Assembly (NCBI RefSeq): GCF_000165485.1
Contig: NC_014623.1
Span: forward strand, 1-64,000
Length of the DNA stretch: 64,000 bases
Reading direction: 5' to 3'
Origin: Stigmatella aurantiaca DW4/3-1
GTDB taxonomy: Bacteria > Myxococcota > Myxococcia > Myxococcales > Myxococcaceae
The position numbers and the translations under genes were made by a program. The notes below the pieces were generated by a model. The model made no database searches. It saw nothing but the letters and a program-made list of their open reading frames with translations, and had not been told where the DNA came from. The number at the start of each line of letters is the position of its first letter. The stretch's first letter is position 1. This document shows, one piece after another, positions 8,019 through 17,700 of this stretch.

Positions 8019-9520
8019 AGCTGCGCATGCGGCTGGCGTTGATGACGGTGGCGGTGGCCGTTCCCGTGGCGCTCTGCATGGGGTGGCTCCACGTGGCCAG
8101 CCAGGTGCGGGCGCTCGAATCGGCCCTCTCGGAATATGCCCTGGCGCACATGCTCTCCGGGGGACGCGAGCGCTGCGAGGCTTCGCCCGAGGACTGGAGC
8201 ATCGTGCCGCCTCCCTCCCGGCCCGGGGGCGGGGGCGACCGGGGGCCTCCGCCCAAACCCCGGGGACGCCCGCATGGGCCCCGCCCCCCGCCCGGCTCGC
8301 GGCTGTATGCCTATGACACCCAGCTCTCGGCCCACAACCCTTCCGCGCCCGCCCTGGATGCCTCCCTCGCGGAGGCGATGCGAGAGGGAAAAGCGCTCGC
8401 CAGCCGGGCCTCGGCGTTCGGGGTGGACGCGCCGCGCGAGGTGCTGATCCGGATGCCCTGGGGCACGGGGCCCTGTGCGTTCGCGCTCGTGCGGTGGCCG
8501 GGGCGGTTCAACACCGAGGAGCGGCCCACCGTTCCGTTCCCCCATGAGTACTGGCTCATCCCGACGGGGATTGCCCTGGCGGGGGTGCTGTTCGCGCTGG
8601 GGCCGGTGGTGCGGCGCCTGCGCCAGCTCACCGGCGAGGTGCGCACCTTCGTCCGCAGCGCGTACCAGGGCTCCATCACCCAGCAGGGCAACGATGAGAT
8701 CTCCGAACTGGCACGGGCCTTCGGCGACGCGGGCCGCGAGGTCCGCGCCCAGATGGACCTGAAGGAGAAGCGCGAACAGACGCTGCGCTCCTTCCTGGAG
8801 AACACCACGCACGATGTGATGATCCCCCTGACGGTGCTCCAGGGGCACCTGGCGGAGTTGCAACAACACGCGGCGGCCGGTACGCCGGTGGAGACTTCGG
8901 TCGTGGCGGCGGCCAGCCAGGAGGCGCACTACATGGCGGCGCTCATCCACAACCTGGGGGCGGCGGCCCGGTTGGAAGCGGGCGAACCCTCGGTGCAGCG
9001 CGTTCCGGTGAACCTCAATGCGCTGGTGGAGCGGTGCGTGGGCCGCCACCGGCCCATCGCGCGGCAGCAAGGCGTGCAGCTCGACTACGCCGTCCCCGAC
9101 CCGCCGGTGAGCCTGACCGGAGACGACACCCTCATCGAGCAGGCGGTGAGCAACGTCATCTACAACGCCGTGCGCTACAACGCGCGCGGAGGCCACGTCG
9201 CCGTGGTGCTCGAGCGGGAGCCCGGCCCAGCGTTCCGCCTGAGGGTGCTGGATGACGGGCCCGGGATTCCCGAGGGCGAGCTGTCACACCTCGTCGAGCG
9301 GCGGGTCCGAGGGGACGCGGCACGCACGCGGGGGCCGGGCGGACACGGGCTGGGCCTGAACATCGCCTGGAAGGTGGCGGTGCTGCACGGCTGGAGCCTC
9401 CAACTGGGGCGCTCCGAATACGGCGGGCTCCAGGTGGACTTCCTGGGAGAGCGGTCTTCCGAGCCAGCGCCCGGTGCGGAACGTGCCGAAGCGCCTGCCC
9501 CGCGTCCGCCGTCTGCTTGA
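8015..9520 (+). CDS. Membrane sensor histidine kinase
   Basis: 501 aa with GTG start inside the regulator stop. An N-terminal TM helix is followed by a ~150-residue periplasmic domain with an extreme Pro/Gly/Arg stretch (near residues 65-95). A second TM (YWLIPTGIALAGVLFALG) leads to a HAMP-like linker. The phospho-acceptor helix reads ENTTHDVMIPLTVLQGH, with His in an HDxxxPL context. The ATPase domain has N box NVIYNAVRYN, G1 DDGPGIP and G2 GGHGLGLN. It pairs with the upstream regulator. The ligand is unknown; the Pro-rich sensor loop might bind cations or envelope components (speculative). Confidence 0.92.
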   Translation: MKLRMRLALMTVAVAVPVALCMGWLHVASQVRALESALSEYALAHMLSGGRERCEASPEDWSIVPPPSRPGGGGDRGPPPKPRGRPHGPRPPPGSRLYAYDTQLSAHNPSAPALDASLAEAMREGKALASRASAFGVDAPREVLIRMPWGTGPCAFALVRWPGRFNTEERPTVPFPHEYWLIPTGIALAGVLFALGPVVRRLRQLTGEVRTFVRSAYQGSITQQGNDEISELARAFGDAGREVRAQMDLKEKREQTLRSFLENTTHDVMIPLTVLQGHLAELQQHAAAGTPVETSVVAAASQEAHYMAALIHNLGAAARLEAGEPSVQRVPVNLNALVERCVGRHRPIARQQGVQLDYAVPDPPVSLTGDDTLIEQAVSNVIYNAVRYNARGGHVAVVLEREPGPAFRLRVLDDGPGIPEGELSHLVERRVRGDAARTRGPGGHGLGLNIAWKVAVLHGWSLQLGRSEYGGLQVDFLGERSSEPAPGAERAEAPAPRPPSA

Positions 9521-9551
9521 GCGAGAAACAAAGGCTGCGTATTTTTCATGA

Positions 9552-10700
9552 ATGCCTGACTTCGTTGGCACCTACCAACTGGCGGGCGCTCCACCTGAAC
9601 AGTGGAACGCCCAGCTGCGCACCCTCGCATCCACCGCGGGGCTGGAAGTCCGCTCCACCTCTCTGGCTGGACAACGGCTCACCCTCGTCGTCCGCGTGCC
9701 CAAGAACGCCGCCGCCCCCGCGAGCGACATCGCCGGCTCGTTTCTCGCGGACGCGCTGTCTGTGTTCTCCGGGGGCCCCTCCGATGGCGGACGCGCGCAA
9801 CTGCTCAGCACCTCGCTCGTGAGGCCTCGGCCCGCGTCGATTTTCGACCTGCGCAGGAGCATCATTCCTTACCTTTATGCGCTCCTGGGGTTGGTCATCG
9901 TTTTGACCCTTCCCCTCATCTCCTCGCGCCTGAGTGACATCTATCTGTCCCTCCTCTCGACGACCACGGCCACCGAGCGGCTCGCCTTCCTCGTGGCCCT
10001 GCTCGGCGCCTTCCTGGCGGCCCTGGGGACCCTCAACGCCCTCCGGCGAGAGATTGCGGAGCGGACCCAGAAGGAGCACCAGGCCGTCCAAGAACGCGCC
10101 CTCGTGCAGCAAGTAGCGGAGGAGGAAGATCCGAAGCTGCGGGCACGCCTCGAGCTGGCCCGCATCGCGCTCCGCAGCCGCGCCAGCAGCATGCGGGGAG
10201 ATGCCAACCGCCTCTGGTTGCGGTCGGTCTGGGCCTACCGGGGCGCGCTCGGCTTCTTCCTGCTGGCGATCGCGGGCCCCTCGGTGGCGGCCTTTCTGCT
10301 CCTCGCGAGCCAGAACCCGGATTGGCACTTCATGTTTGGCGGGCTGAGCCTGGCGGCGGTGCCCCTGGGCATCGGCACGGCGCTGCTCCGCCACGACACG
10401 AAACTGCGAGAGCAGTACCAGGAGGCGGCGCGCGACGTGGCCTCCCTCGAGCGCTACGAACTCGCGCTCGATTACGCGCGCATCGCCTCCCCGGAGACCT
10501 ACCAGCGCACGATGCAGCAGGTCATCCAACAGCTGCTCTTGTCCCGCCCCGGTCTTCTGGCGCCGGCACGCGGAGCCCCGCCCGGCATCGGAAAAGAAGC
10601 AGACGGAGAGGGTTCACCCGGTGTCCAGAGGCTCTTCGATGTGACGGTGGAGAAAGCCGGCGAGGTGGTGGCCGCGATTGTCCCGAAAAAGGGCGGCTGA
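9552..10700 (+). CDS. Hypothetical membrane protein with coiled-coil stalk
   Basis: 382 aa, family not recognised. After a ~100-residue N-terminal domain there are two close TM helices (IIPYLYALLGLVIVLTLPLI and LAFLVALLGAFLAALGTL). A highly charged helical segment rich in Glu/Gln/Arg (about residues 165-215) follows, then two more TM helices (GALGFFLLAIAGPSVAAFLLL and FMFGGLSLAAVPLGIGTAL), and a cytoplasmic helical tail. It follows the histidine kinase by 31 nt on the same strand, so it may be co-transcribed. No catalytic motif was seen. Confidence 0.7.
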   Translation: MPDFVGTYQLAGAPPEQWNAQLRTLASTAGLEVRSTSLAGQRLTLVVRVPKNAAAPASDIAGSFLADALSVFSGGPSDGGRAQLLSTSLVRPRPASIFDLRRSIIPYLYALLGLVIVLTLPLISSRLSDIYLSLLSTTTATERLAFLVALLGAFLAALGTLNALRREIAERTQKEHQAVQERALVQQVAEEEDPKLRARLELARIALRSRASSMRGDANRLWLRSVWAYRGALGFFLLAIAGPSVAAFLLLASQNPDWHFMFGGLSLAAVPLGIGTALLRHDTKLREQYQEAARDVASLERYELALDYARIASPETYQRTMQQVIQQLLLSRPGLLAPARGAPPGIGKEADGEGSPGVQRLFDVTVEKAGEVVAAIVPKKGG

Positions 10701-10729
10701 GACCTCCTCGCCGTGAAGGGCAGCGCTGC

Positions 10730-11692
10730 TCAACCACCATCCCGCGGAGGGCCCATGCCGCCATCCCGTGGAGGAGGCGTGCCGCCGTCCCACCCCGGCG
10801 GAGGACCGCCCGGGCCGCCACCGCCACCGCCGCCGTTCCCACCGGGCACCTGGCATGAAGCATTGGAGAGCGAGGAGCGGATGACCAGGGTTTTCCAGGC
10901 CAGCATCGCCCCGTCGGACATCCGCTGCGTCTGGAAGCTGTAGTCCGGAGCGCTCTCCGCCGAGACGACATTGTCCGTCGCGTTCGTCGTGTCACGCGGT
11001 CCGCGCGTGTTGTAGAGCGGCTGGTTGTTGATGACGTCGTCATTCAACGCGTCATCAAAGACAAGCTGGGACGTCACATACTCACTGCCGTTGAGACGAA
11101 CCGTGAAGTGGATGTGAATCGTCCGGCTGCTGTACCAGCCCGGGAAGCAGGAGTCGAAGTCCACCCGGCCGTCCGCGTCCGTCGTCTGCACCCCTCGGAA
11201 CCACCGCGCGGCGGTAGCGGACGGATCATTCGAGGTGCAGAACGGGTCCGCATCATCGCCCGAATAAAGCCCTTCCGGCGCGGCATGCCAGATGTCGACC
11301 TCGGCGCCCTGAATGGGCACACAGCTCTCGTTCACCACCCGCAGCGCGAGCCGGACGGGCAGACCCTCGTGCCCCTCGCTGATGTCCTTGCGCACCAGGG
11401 TCTCCGCATAACAAGGACCGAGGGTGGCTTCGCACGTCAGCAGGCAGGCCGTCCCCGGGCCGGAGGCGAAGGGGTTCGGATAGGTGCTCGCGGCCACCAT
11501 GGCCGCCGTGCCCCCCGTGGCCCAGGCACCGGGATCCGTCGTGCCGTCACCCGGGTCCGAGCCCTCGTCGTCGTTCCCACAGGCCAGGAACTGGCTGAGC
11601 GGCAAGGCCGCCAGGGCGAGACCGATTCCACCAAGCACGCGGCGGCGGGTCAGTTCCGGGGGGGACATGTCTTTCTTGGCGTTGTGGCGCAT
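10730..11692 (-). CDS. Exported intradiol ring-cleavage dioxygenase
   Basis: 320 aa. A twin-arginine signal (TRRRVLGG then a hydrophobic stretch) ends in FLACGN, which could be a lipobox, so the protein is exported folded and possibly lipid-anchored. Catechol-dioxygenase-type Fe(III) ligands are recognisable: Tyr in GPCYAETL, Tyr in FPGWYSSR, and two His in RTIHIHFTV. The usual entry strand VPIQGAEVDIWHA is present. This is a periplasmic member of the intradiol family, not a cytoplasmic catechol-pathway enzyme. The C-terminal 35 residues are a Gly/Pro/Asp low-complexity tail. It converges on the membrane protein gene with only 29 nt between. Confidence 0.85.
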   Translation of the reverse strand: MRHNAKKDMSPPELTRRRVLGGIGLALAALPLSQFLACGNDDEGSDPGDGTTDPGAWATGGTAAMVAASTYPNPFASGPGTACLLTCEATLGPCYAETLVRKDISEGHEGLPVRLALRVVNESCVPIQGAEVDIWHAAPEGLYSGDDADPFCTSNDPSATAARWFRGVQTTDADGRVDFDSCFPGWYSSRTIHIHFTVRLNGSEYVTSQLVFDDALNDDVINNQPLYNTRGPRDTTNATDNVVSAESAPDYSFQTQRMSDGAMLAWKTLVIRSSLSNASCQVPGGNGGGGGGGPGGPPPGWDGGTPPPRDGGMGPPRDGG

Positions 11693-11801
11693 CCAGGCTC
11701 CTTCGGGGGCGGCGAAAGTGCCGCGCCCCCTGGATGGCTTTGTACGGCGGGGGACCTTAAGGAAACCTTACTTGGTCCCCCTGGGACTTCAGGGCGGCCC
11801 T

Positions 11802-12737
11802 TCAGTGCAAGGGTTTCCAGTCACGGGCGATGACCCCCAGCGGCCGGCCGGCTATGTGCTCACCCAGTGCCTCGGCGATGTCCTTCGTGGACAGGATGCC
11901 CGCGAGTTTCCCCTGCCGATCCATCACGAGGATCCGCCGGATCTGCTTCGCGTTCATCCGCCTCGCGGCCTCGCCCAGTGACTCGTCCACGAAGACCGAC
12001 TCCACCTGATGCGTCATGGCCGCCGAGACGGGCGTCGTGTTCGGGTCCCACCCCTGGGAGACCGCCCGGATCACGATGTCCCGGTCGGTGATGATGCCCA
12101 GCACCTGGTCCCCCTCACACACGGGCAGGGGCCCGATGTTGCAGGCCCGCATCTTCTCCGCCACGGCCTTCAGCGTTTCGTGGGGCCCCACGCACTCCAG
12201 CCCTTTCTTCATCACATCGGAGATCCGCTGGCGCATGGAGGTGCCCGGCTGGAACCACAACGTCCGCAGCTCCAAGGGGAGTTGCCCCAGCACGTCCTCG
12301 GCCTCGCCCGGCGTGAGGTGTTCCCGGACCGTGGACAGCACCGCGCAGCTGATGCGCTCCGCCTCGTCCACCGCCACGTTCAGGTGCGCCGTAACTCTGC
12401 CGAGGAACTCCTCCCGGCCGAATTTCTCATACGGCAGATCCTGGTGTTCCGCACAGCGCTTCACCAACGCCACCACTTTTCTCGGCAGCTGGGCCTCCAT
12501 GTGCCGGGACTCGTCGCTCATCAGCCGCCGCTCCATCACGCACAGGACGGCTTGAATCGCCTGCTCCGCGAGCTTCCGGTCGAGCCCCTTGGCCTCCAGG
12601 TCTTTCAGGAAGAAGGCGTAGGTCTGAGCGGCTCGAGACTCGCTGCGCTGGGCCCGGCCTTCGCGCACCGGCGTTTGACGCTCGCCTCCTTGCTCCAGAC
12701 CCGTGTCTTGAAGAATGTCTTTTCCTTGCGTCGCCAT
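11802..12737 (-). CDS. DUF2267-CBS domain protein
   Basis: 311 aa from the ATG with a good AGGAGG six nucleotides upstream. The first half (about 35-165) looks like DUF2267: YAFFLKDLEAKGLDRKLAEQ and repeated LP.ELRTLWF helices. The second half is a CBS pair (about 175-300), with VGPHETLKAVAEKMRACNIGPLPV, VLGIITDRDIVIR, and later ARRMNAKQIRRILVMD with AGILSTKDIAEAL. CBS pairs bind adenine nucleotides or SAM. A regulatory or energy-sensing role is known for the domain; the partner is unknown. It is probably soluble and cytoplasmic. Confidence 0.85.
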   Translation of the reverse strand: MATQGKDILQDTGLEQGGERQTPVREGRAQRSESRAAQTYAFFLKDLEAKGLDRKLAEQAIQAVLCVMERRLMSDESRHMEAQLPRKVVALVKRCAEHQDLPYEKFGREEFLGRVTAHLNVAVDEAERISCAVLSTVREHLTPGEAEDVLGQLPLELRTLWFQPGTSMRQRISDVMKKGLECVGPHETLKAVAEKMRACNIGPLPVCEGDQVLGIITDRDIVIRAVSQGWDPNTTPVSAAMTHQVESVFVDESLGEAARRMNAKQIRRILVMDRQGKLAGILSTKDIAEALGEHIAGRPLGVIARDWKPLH

Positions 12738-12857
12738 GGTCGTCCTCCTGTGATTTCCCACGGGAACTTGGCCACCCCCTGGCCCTGAAGCGCCCAGGTG
12801 CGGCCCATCCTCCCGAGGGGTACCCGGCAGGCCTGCCCGGAGGACGAGCCCCTCACT

Positions 12858-13376
12858 TCAAGGCACGGTCACCGGCTCCACGTCCGTGACGATGAGCGTG
12901 TTCGTCCGCTCATCCACGCTCACCGTCCCACGGGGCGACAGCTGCGCCTGAACGTGGGGGAGCAGCTCCGCCGCCCGGGCGTGGCTCACCGGAATGAAGA
13001 ACGTCTTGAGCGGAGCCACTTCCTCACGCGCCTGCTTCCACTTCGCGCGCGCAGCGGCCTCGGCCGCCAGTTCCTTGAGGGGAGCCACCCGAAGCACGTT
13101 GCCCTCGATTTCCTGGCCCAGCGCATGGGAGGCCAGCACCGTGTCCAGGGCCTCATGCCAGGGGACATTCTTCAGCTTCAGCGTCACCGTGCCCTGCACC
13201 TGGTCGGACACGACCAGGTTGAGCCGGCCCACATCGGCCAGCATGCGCAACACGTCGTGTAAGTCGGCGCGCACGACATCGAGGTGGATGCGCTTGGACT
13301 CGGCCCGGGGAGGCGCCGCCAGGCTGGGGGAAGCCAGCACCAGCAGCGCGGAGAGGAAGACGCCCACTCGGCTCAT
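12858..13376 (-). CDS. Stand-alone secretin N-domain (STN + secretin_N) protein
   Basis: 172 aa with a signal peptide (MSRVGVFLSALLVLASPSLAA). Residues about 28-95 form an STN domain (IHLDVVRADLHDVLRMLADVGRLNLVVSD, VTLKLKNVPWHEALD). Residues about 120-170 form a secretin_N/NolW-like domain (TFFIPVSHARAAELLPHV, VDERTNTLIVTDVEP). PilQ/GspD secretins continue into a beta-barrel, but this frame ends there. It may be a periplasmic adaptor for a secretin or TonB-type channel, or a truncated paralogue. The stop is genuine in the given sequence and no barrel coding follows. Confidence 0.75.
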   Translation of the reverse strand: MSRVGVFLSALLVLASPSLAAPPRAESKRIHLDVVRADLHDVLRMLADVGRLNLVVSDQVQGTVTLKLKNVPWHEALDTVLASHALGQEIEGNVLRVAPLKELAAEAAARAKWKQAREEVAPLKTFFIPVSHARAAELLPHVQAQLSPRGTVSVDERTNTLIVTDVEPVTVP

Positions 13377-13511
13377 GAAGCCCTCGGCGGAAACAGGAAG
13401 TCTCCCCAAGATAGCCTCCCGCCTCAGGGAGGAACAACAGCGGCCCCAAGAGGGGCGTGGACGCCTCGGGATTCACACTGGTAGCGTCAAAGGGATTCAC
13501 GGGAGGGACTC

Positions 13512-13643
13512 ATGCGTTGGCCCGAAGCGGCGATGAGCGCGCTGGCGCTTATGACCCGTAAGCTCTGCTCGGACCAGGAGCGCTGGGAGGTATGCAATGG
13601 CCCCCAGAAGGATCCTGAGGAATGCCGCAAGTGCGGCGGGTGA
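13512..13643 (+). CDS. Small Cys-containing peptide (43 aa)
   Basis: A short frame with an unusually strong ribosome-binding site (GGGAGGGA, 6-8 nt before ATG) encodes a 43-residue peptide. Its second half, CSDQERWEVCNG...EECRKCGG, has four cysteines in a regular spacing that could form a knot or bind metal. The stop overlaps an in-frame GTG of the next gene (GTGA at 13640-13643), as in coupled operons. Function is unknown. Confidence 0.5.
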   Translation: MRWPEAAMSALALMTRKLCSDQERWEVCNGPQKDPEECRKCGG

Positions 13644-14536
13644 GTTGGCGCACCTTGCTCCGGGTCTGCGCGGGCGTGCTGCTGCCACTGCCGCTCGTGC
13701 TGTTGTTGGGAAGTCTGCTCTACCCCGAGGTGCGCTCAGAGACCTTGGCGGGGCGCCCTATCAGCCCTCACCTCGACAACGAGCAGCGTTCGCGGCGGAT
13801 GACGTATGGACGAACCTGCATCCTGAGTTCCGACTGTGAACCACCGCTGGGCTGCCTGTTCGAAGCCCGGACCGGGTATGCGCACTGCATGGACAGTCAA
13901 TGCACCACGGATGCGCAGTGCCCCGAGGGACAATCCTGCCAAACCCTTGCCACGGAAGGAGCGGGTCCCTGGGTGCGTTTTTGTGTCCCGCTCGGAGTGC
14001 GCCAAGAAGGTGAGAAGTGCGTTGCTGCCGCATCGAATCAAGAGAATGCGTGTGCTCCCGGTCTGCTGTGCGGTGGCCGTGAGGGCTGGTGCTCAAGGCC
14101 ATGCAACGTGGGCACAGCGGATTGTCCCGAGGGCTTCTTCTGCGCGGACACCCTGCCTGGGCCCGTGTGTCTGCCCACCTGCGAGGCCCGGGAATGCCCC
14201 TCGGACCAGACCTGCATCCAGTTCGATGAAGGAGCCTCTGTGTGCGCACATGTCTATGGCCCCAACTGCCAGCAGTCCCCTTGTCCAGAGGGCAGCCAGT
14301 GCAGGGTGCACCCCGAGCCCCCCCATCCAGGCAAAGTGTGGATGGCGTGCGTCGCGCGTTGTGGCGGCCATGCGCCTCCCTGCGGAGCAGGGCTGATCTG
14401 CGATGGCTGGCACTGCGTACAACCCTGTGACCCACAGGGCCCGGAGGTGTGCGGCGAGGGTTATTCCTGTGGCCGGCGGACAGAGAGCAGGCCCTTTTCG
14501 TGCCAACCAGACGATTGGCGCGAGTGGGCTCTTTAG
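13640..14536 (+). CDS. Cys-rich exported protein with N-terminal membrane anchor
   Basis: About 298 aa from GTG 13640, or 304 from ATG 13622. A hydrophobic signal/anchor (TLLRVCAGVLLPLPLVLLLG) is followed by a long cysteine-rich region (about 28 Cys) of repeated C-x-x-D/E-x-x-C-P-x-G-x-x-C units such as CTTDAQCPEGQSCQ and GTADCPEGFFCAD. This is the EGF/Dickkopf-like repeat style common in myxobacterial surface proteins. Disulfide-rich and extracytoplasmic is inferred. It is coupled to the preceding 43-codon gene. No enzymatic motif was seen. Confidence 0.75.
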   Translation: MSWRTLLRVCAGVLLPLPLVLLLGSLLYPEVRSETLAGRPISPHLDNEQRSRRMTYGRTCILSSDCEPPLGCLFEARTGYAHCMDSQCTTDAQCPEGQSCQTLATEGAGPWVRFCVPLGVRQEGEKCVAAASNQENACAPGLLCGGREGWCSRPCNVGTADCPEGFFCADTLPGPVCLPTCEARECPSDQTCIQFDEGASVCAHVYGPNCQQSPCPEGSQCRVHPEPPHPGKVWMACVARCGGHAPPCGAGLICDGWHCVQPCDPQGPEVCGEGYSCGRRTESRPFSCQPDDWREWAL

Positions 14537-14671
14537 CTCGACATGTAGCAAGCTTGCCCTTCACCTCGCCCGACACCCCGGTAAAGAGGGGCGCGCCGCT
14601 GGCAGGAACTGAAGTTCGGACGGAAGGGAACCAGCGCCGAAGCGAGAAGCGGGCGGGTAGTGACAGCTGGT

Positions 14672-14752
14672 GGGGGGGCTCAAGGGGAGCCCGAGCGTGG
14701 CCGAGATCATCAGCCAATCGAGGATCAACTCGGAACAGCTCCTCACCAGAGG
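14672..14752 (+). pseudogene. Possible IS3-type transposase OrfA remnant
   Basis: Translation of this stretch gives QLVGGLKGSPSVAEIISQ then SRINSEQLL. This resembles the helix-turn-helix start of IS3-family OrfA proteins (VEGLKG..SVAEICR..I). It is preceded by an in-frame stop and breaks off after 27 residues. The evidence is short and from memory, so this is tentative. The rest of the 244-nt gap between 14537 and 14780 holds only a small hairpin next to the CHAT gene stop. Confidence 0.3.
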
Positions 14753-14767
14753 GGCGCTCCCGCGCCC
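14752..14767 (-). terminator. Hairpin after the TPR-CHAT gene
   Basis: GGGCGC-TCCC-GCGCCC is a perfect 6-bp stem with a 4-nt loop, starting 13 nt past the CHAT gene stop on the minus strand. There is no T-run, so termination is only suggested by position. Confidence 0.4.
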
Positions 14768-14780
14768 AGCCCCTGCCTTG

Positions 14781-17700
14781 TCAAGGTGGGGCCTCCTGGT
14801 TCAACCCCTTTGGTGTAATGGCATACAGGGGAGCATCGCTGCCCAGGGCGATGAAGGGGGCCCAGGCATGGGGATGAGGATGAGACGCGCGCAGTGAACG
14901 CATGGCCTCGCGCAGGGCAGAGGAGCGGCCCTGCCCTGCCAGCAGGTTGCGGTAATAGGTGTCCATGAGCAGGTGGGTGGAGCCGTCACTCACCTTCCAG
15001 AGGCTCACCACCACCGTTTCGGCTCCCGCCGCGACCAGGGAGCGGCGCAGGCCATAGACCCCCTGGCCCAGGTGAACATCGCCCCGGCCGGTGTCACAGG
15101 CCGAGAGGACGACAAGCTGGGTACTCCACAGGTCCAACCCAGCCAACTCCAGCGCCGTGACCAATGTCTCATCCAACGAAGGGGGCGTTGTGTCTGAGGT
15201 TTTGATGTGCGCCCCCGCCAGGACAAGGCCGGAATTGAGCAGTGGCTCCTGCTGGGGCGGTGGGGCACCGCCCAGGGAATCGACGAAGGCGGGGCCGCGG
15301 AAGCCCAAGGCGGCGGGGGCGTCCCCCAGGAAGAAACCATGGGTGGCGACATGAAGAATTCCGGGGGTGGGCAAGTGCAACAGCCGGTCCTTGGTGGCTT
15401 CAGAGCCAAGAAAGAGCTGAGCCTGGGGTAACAAGTGCTGGATGCTCTGGGCCTCCAGCCGGGTGCCTGGCAAGGGCACCCAGGCGCTTCGGGTCAGCTC
15501 TGGGCGAGGGGTGGAAAAAAAGCGCTCCAGGGTCTCCGAGGGCGGCGAGGCGGCGGAAGAGGGCGACGGGGACGGGGTGAAGGAGGCAGTGAACTCCGGA
15601 TCGGCAATCACGAAGACGGAGGAGGAAGGGGCGTTCTCCCGGGAAGGGCGCAACAACTCACGGCCTGCGGACAGGTAGGTGATGTCGAAGGCGTCCAGGA
15701 GGAAGTCCTGGCCGTCGTGGAGGGCCGCGAAGGGGATGAGGTTCAGCTGACCATCAGGAGACAAAAAGAGGCGGCGGGTGGGCCCCAGCATCCGCCACAC
15801 AGGCTGAAAGACGAGCCGGTAGAGTTCCTGCGCGGTGGCTTGGAAGGAGGCTTCGCGTTCGGCCAGGGCTTCGCGCAAGCGCGTGGCGGCACGGTCAATG
15901 GGCTCGGCCGGACCCAGGTCCACGACGCGGGTAGACGCATCGGGAAAGAGCACCAGCGCCAGGTAACGCTCCTCGCTCGCCACCTTCCGCGAGGGGGAAC
16001 CGGGCTTGGAGCCAAGAAGGCGATCCTTGTAGGCGATGAGTTCTACAAGCGCTCCGTCCTTGGGGAGGGAGGCAGCGACCCGGTCAACAATTTCGGTGGG
16101 AGGAGGCAGCGCGGTGAGGGAGCGAAGCGGGGCAGAGCGTTTGGCCAACTCCGCCTCGAGCGAGTCACCCTCTTCAACCAATGCCTTGAGGCGCTGTTGG
16201 AAGTCTTCCGCGGTCAGCTCCCCAGCATCGGCGAAGGAGAGGGCGGCCAATTGGTGACGCAGCCCTCGAAGCCGCTCGAAGGCATTCCGGTCCTCGGCGC
16301 CCATGTGACGGAAAAGGGTGCGGGAGATATGGGCTGTTTCCGAGGCAGAGCGGCCCTTGAGCAGGAGCACGGCGCTGAGTGCCAGACGCCTCACCTGGGC
16401 GTTCCTGGCATGAGTGCGCGCCACGGTATAGAGCGTCTGCTCGTAAACTCGCAGATACTGAAGAAAGCTGGAAAGGCGCGCGTCGGAAAAATCGAGTGCT
16501 TCGTGACGCAGGCGCTGCTCAGAGGCAGAGAAAGCGCGCGTGAGGAAAGGCAACGCGTCAGCGAGGCGGTGCTGGGCCAAACGAAGTTCGCCGAGGTTGT
16601 AGAGGGTCAGCGCCACCTCATGGTGGTTGGGGCCGAAGACGGCCTGCCGGATGGCGAGCGCGCGCAAGAAGAGAGGCTCTGCTCGGTCATACAATCCCCA
16701 GTCTTTGTAAAGACCCGCGAAGTTGTTGAGGGTCTCGGCGACTTTGGGATGCATCTTGCCGAGAGCGGCTTCCCGAATGGCGAGCGCACGCTGATGGAGA
16801 GCCTCGGCCTGACGATACGTTCCCCGCGCGGTATATACAGTGGCAAGGTTATCGAGAGAGGAGGCAACGTGGGGATGATTCTTGCCGAGCGTGGCCTCCC
16901 GGATGGCGAGCGCACGCTGATGGAGGGCCTCGGCTTGGCCGTACAATCCCTGAGAAAAATAGTTGGTGGCCAAGTTGTTGAGCAAAGTGGCAACATCGGG
17001 GTGGTTTTTTCCGACCACTGCTTCTTGGAGAGAGATCGCGCGCAGGTAAAGGGGCTCGGCACGGCCGTAAAGTCCCTGCGCGATGTAAAGGTTGGCAAGA
17101 TTGCCGAGCGCGGTGGCAACGCTGGGGTGATGCTCGCCAAGAGCCTTTTCATAAATGGAGATCGCTCGCAGATAGAGGGGCTCGGCACGGCCGTGCAAGC
17201 CCTGCGTTGAATAGAGCAGCGCAAGGTTGTTGAGCAGGCTCGCAGTGTCATGATGATTCTTGCCGAGCGTTTCTTCACAGATGACAAGCGCGCGTTGATA
17301 GAGCGGTTCGGCACGGCTGTACAAACCTTGTTCCGAATAAAGAAAGGCGAGGTTGGTGAGCGAGGCGGCGACCCGGGGATCAGTCTTTCCGAAGAGTTCC
17401 TCCCGGATGGCAAGCGCGCGCTGGTGAAGAGGCTCGGCACGGCCGTACAACCCCTGTTTGACGTATAGGTTGGCAAGGTTGTTGAGCGTGTTCGCGAGAT
17501 GGGGGTGACTCTTGCCGTAAGCTTTTTCGTAGATGACGATTGCGCTCTGATAGAGGGACTCGGCACGGCCGTGCAGACCCTGTTCTTTGTAGAGGGTGGC
17601 GAGGCTGTTGAGCGATGAGGCGGTGTTGGGGTGGCCTGGGCCGAAGACCGCTTCGAGGATGGCGAGCGCTCGCTGGTGCAAAGGCTCGGCTTGAGCCAGA

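Noticed and set aside
10740-10850. Pro/Gly-rich plus-strand frame (PPSRGGPMPPSRGGG) as a small repeat protein
   Set aside because: It is the antisense of the low-complexity tail of the intradiol dioxygenase.
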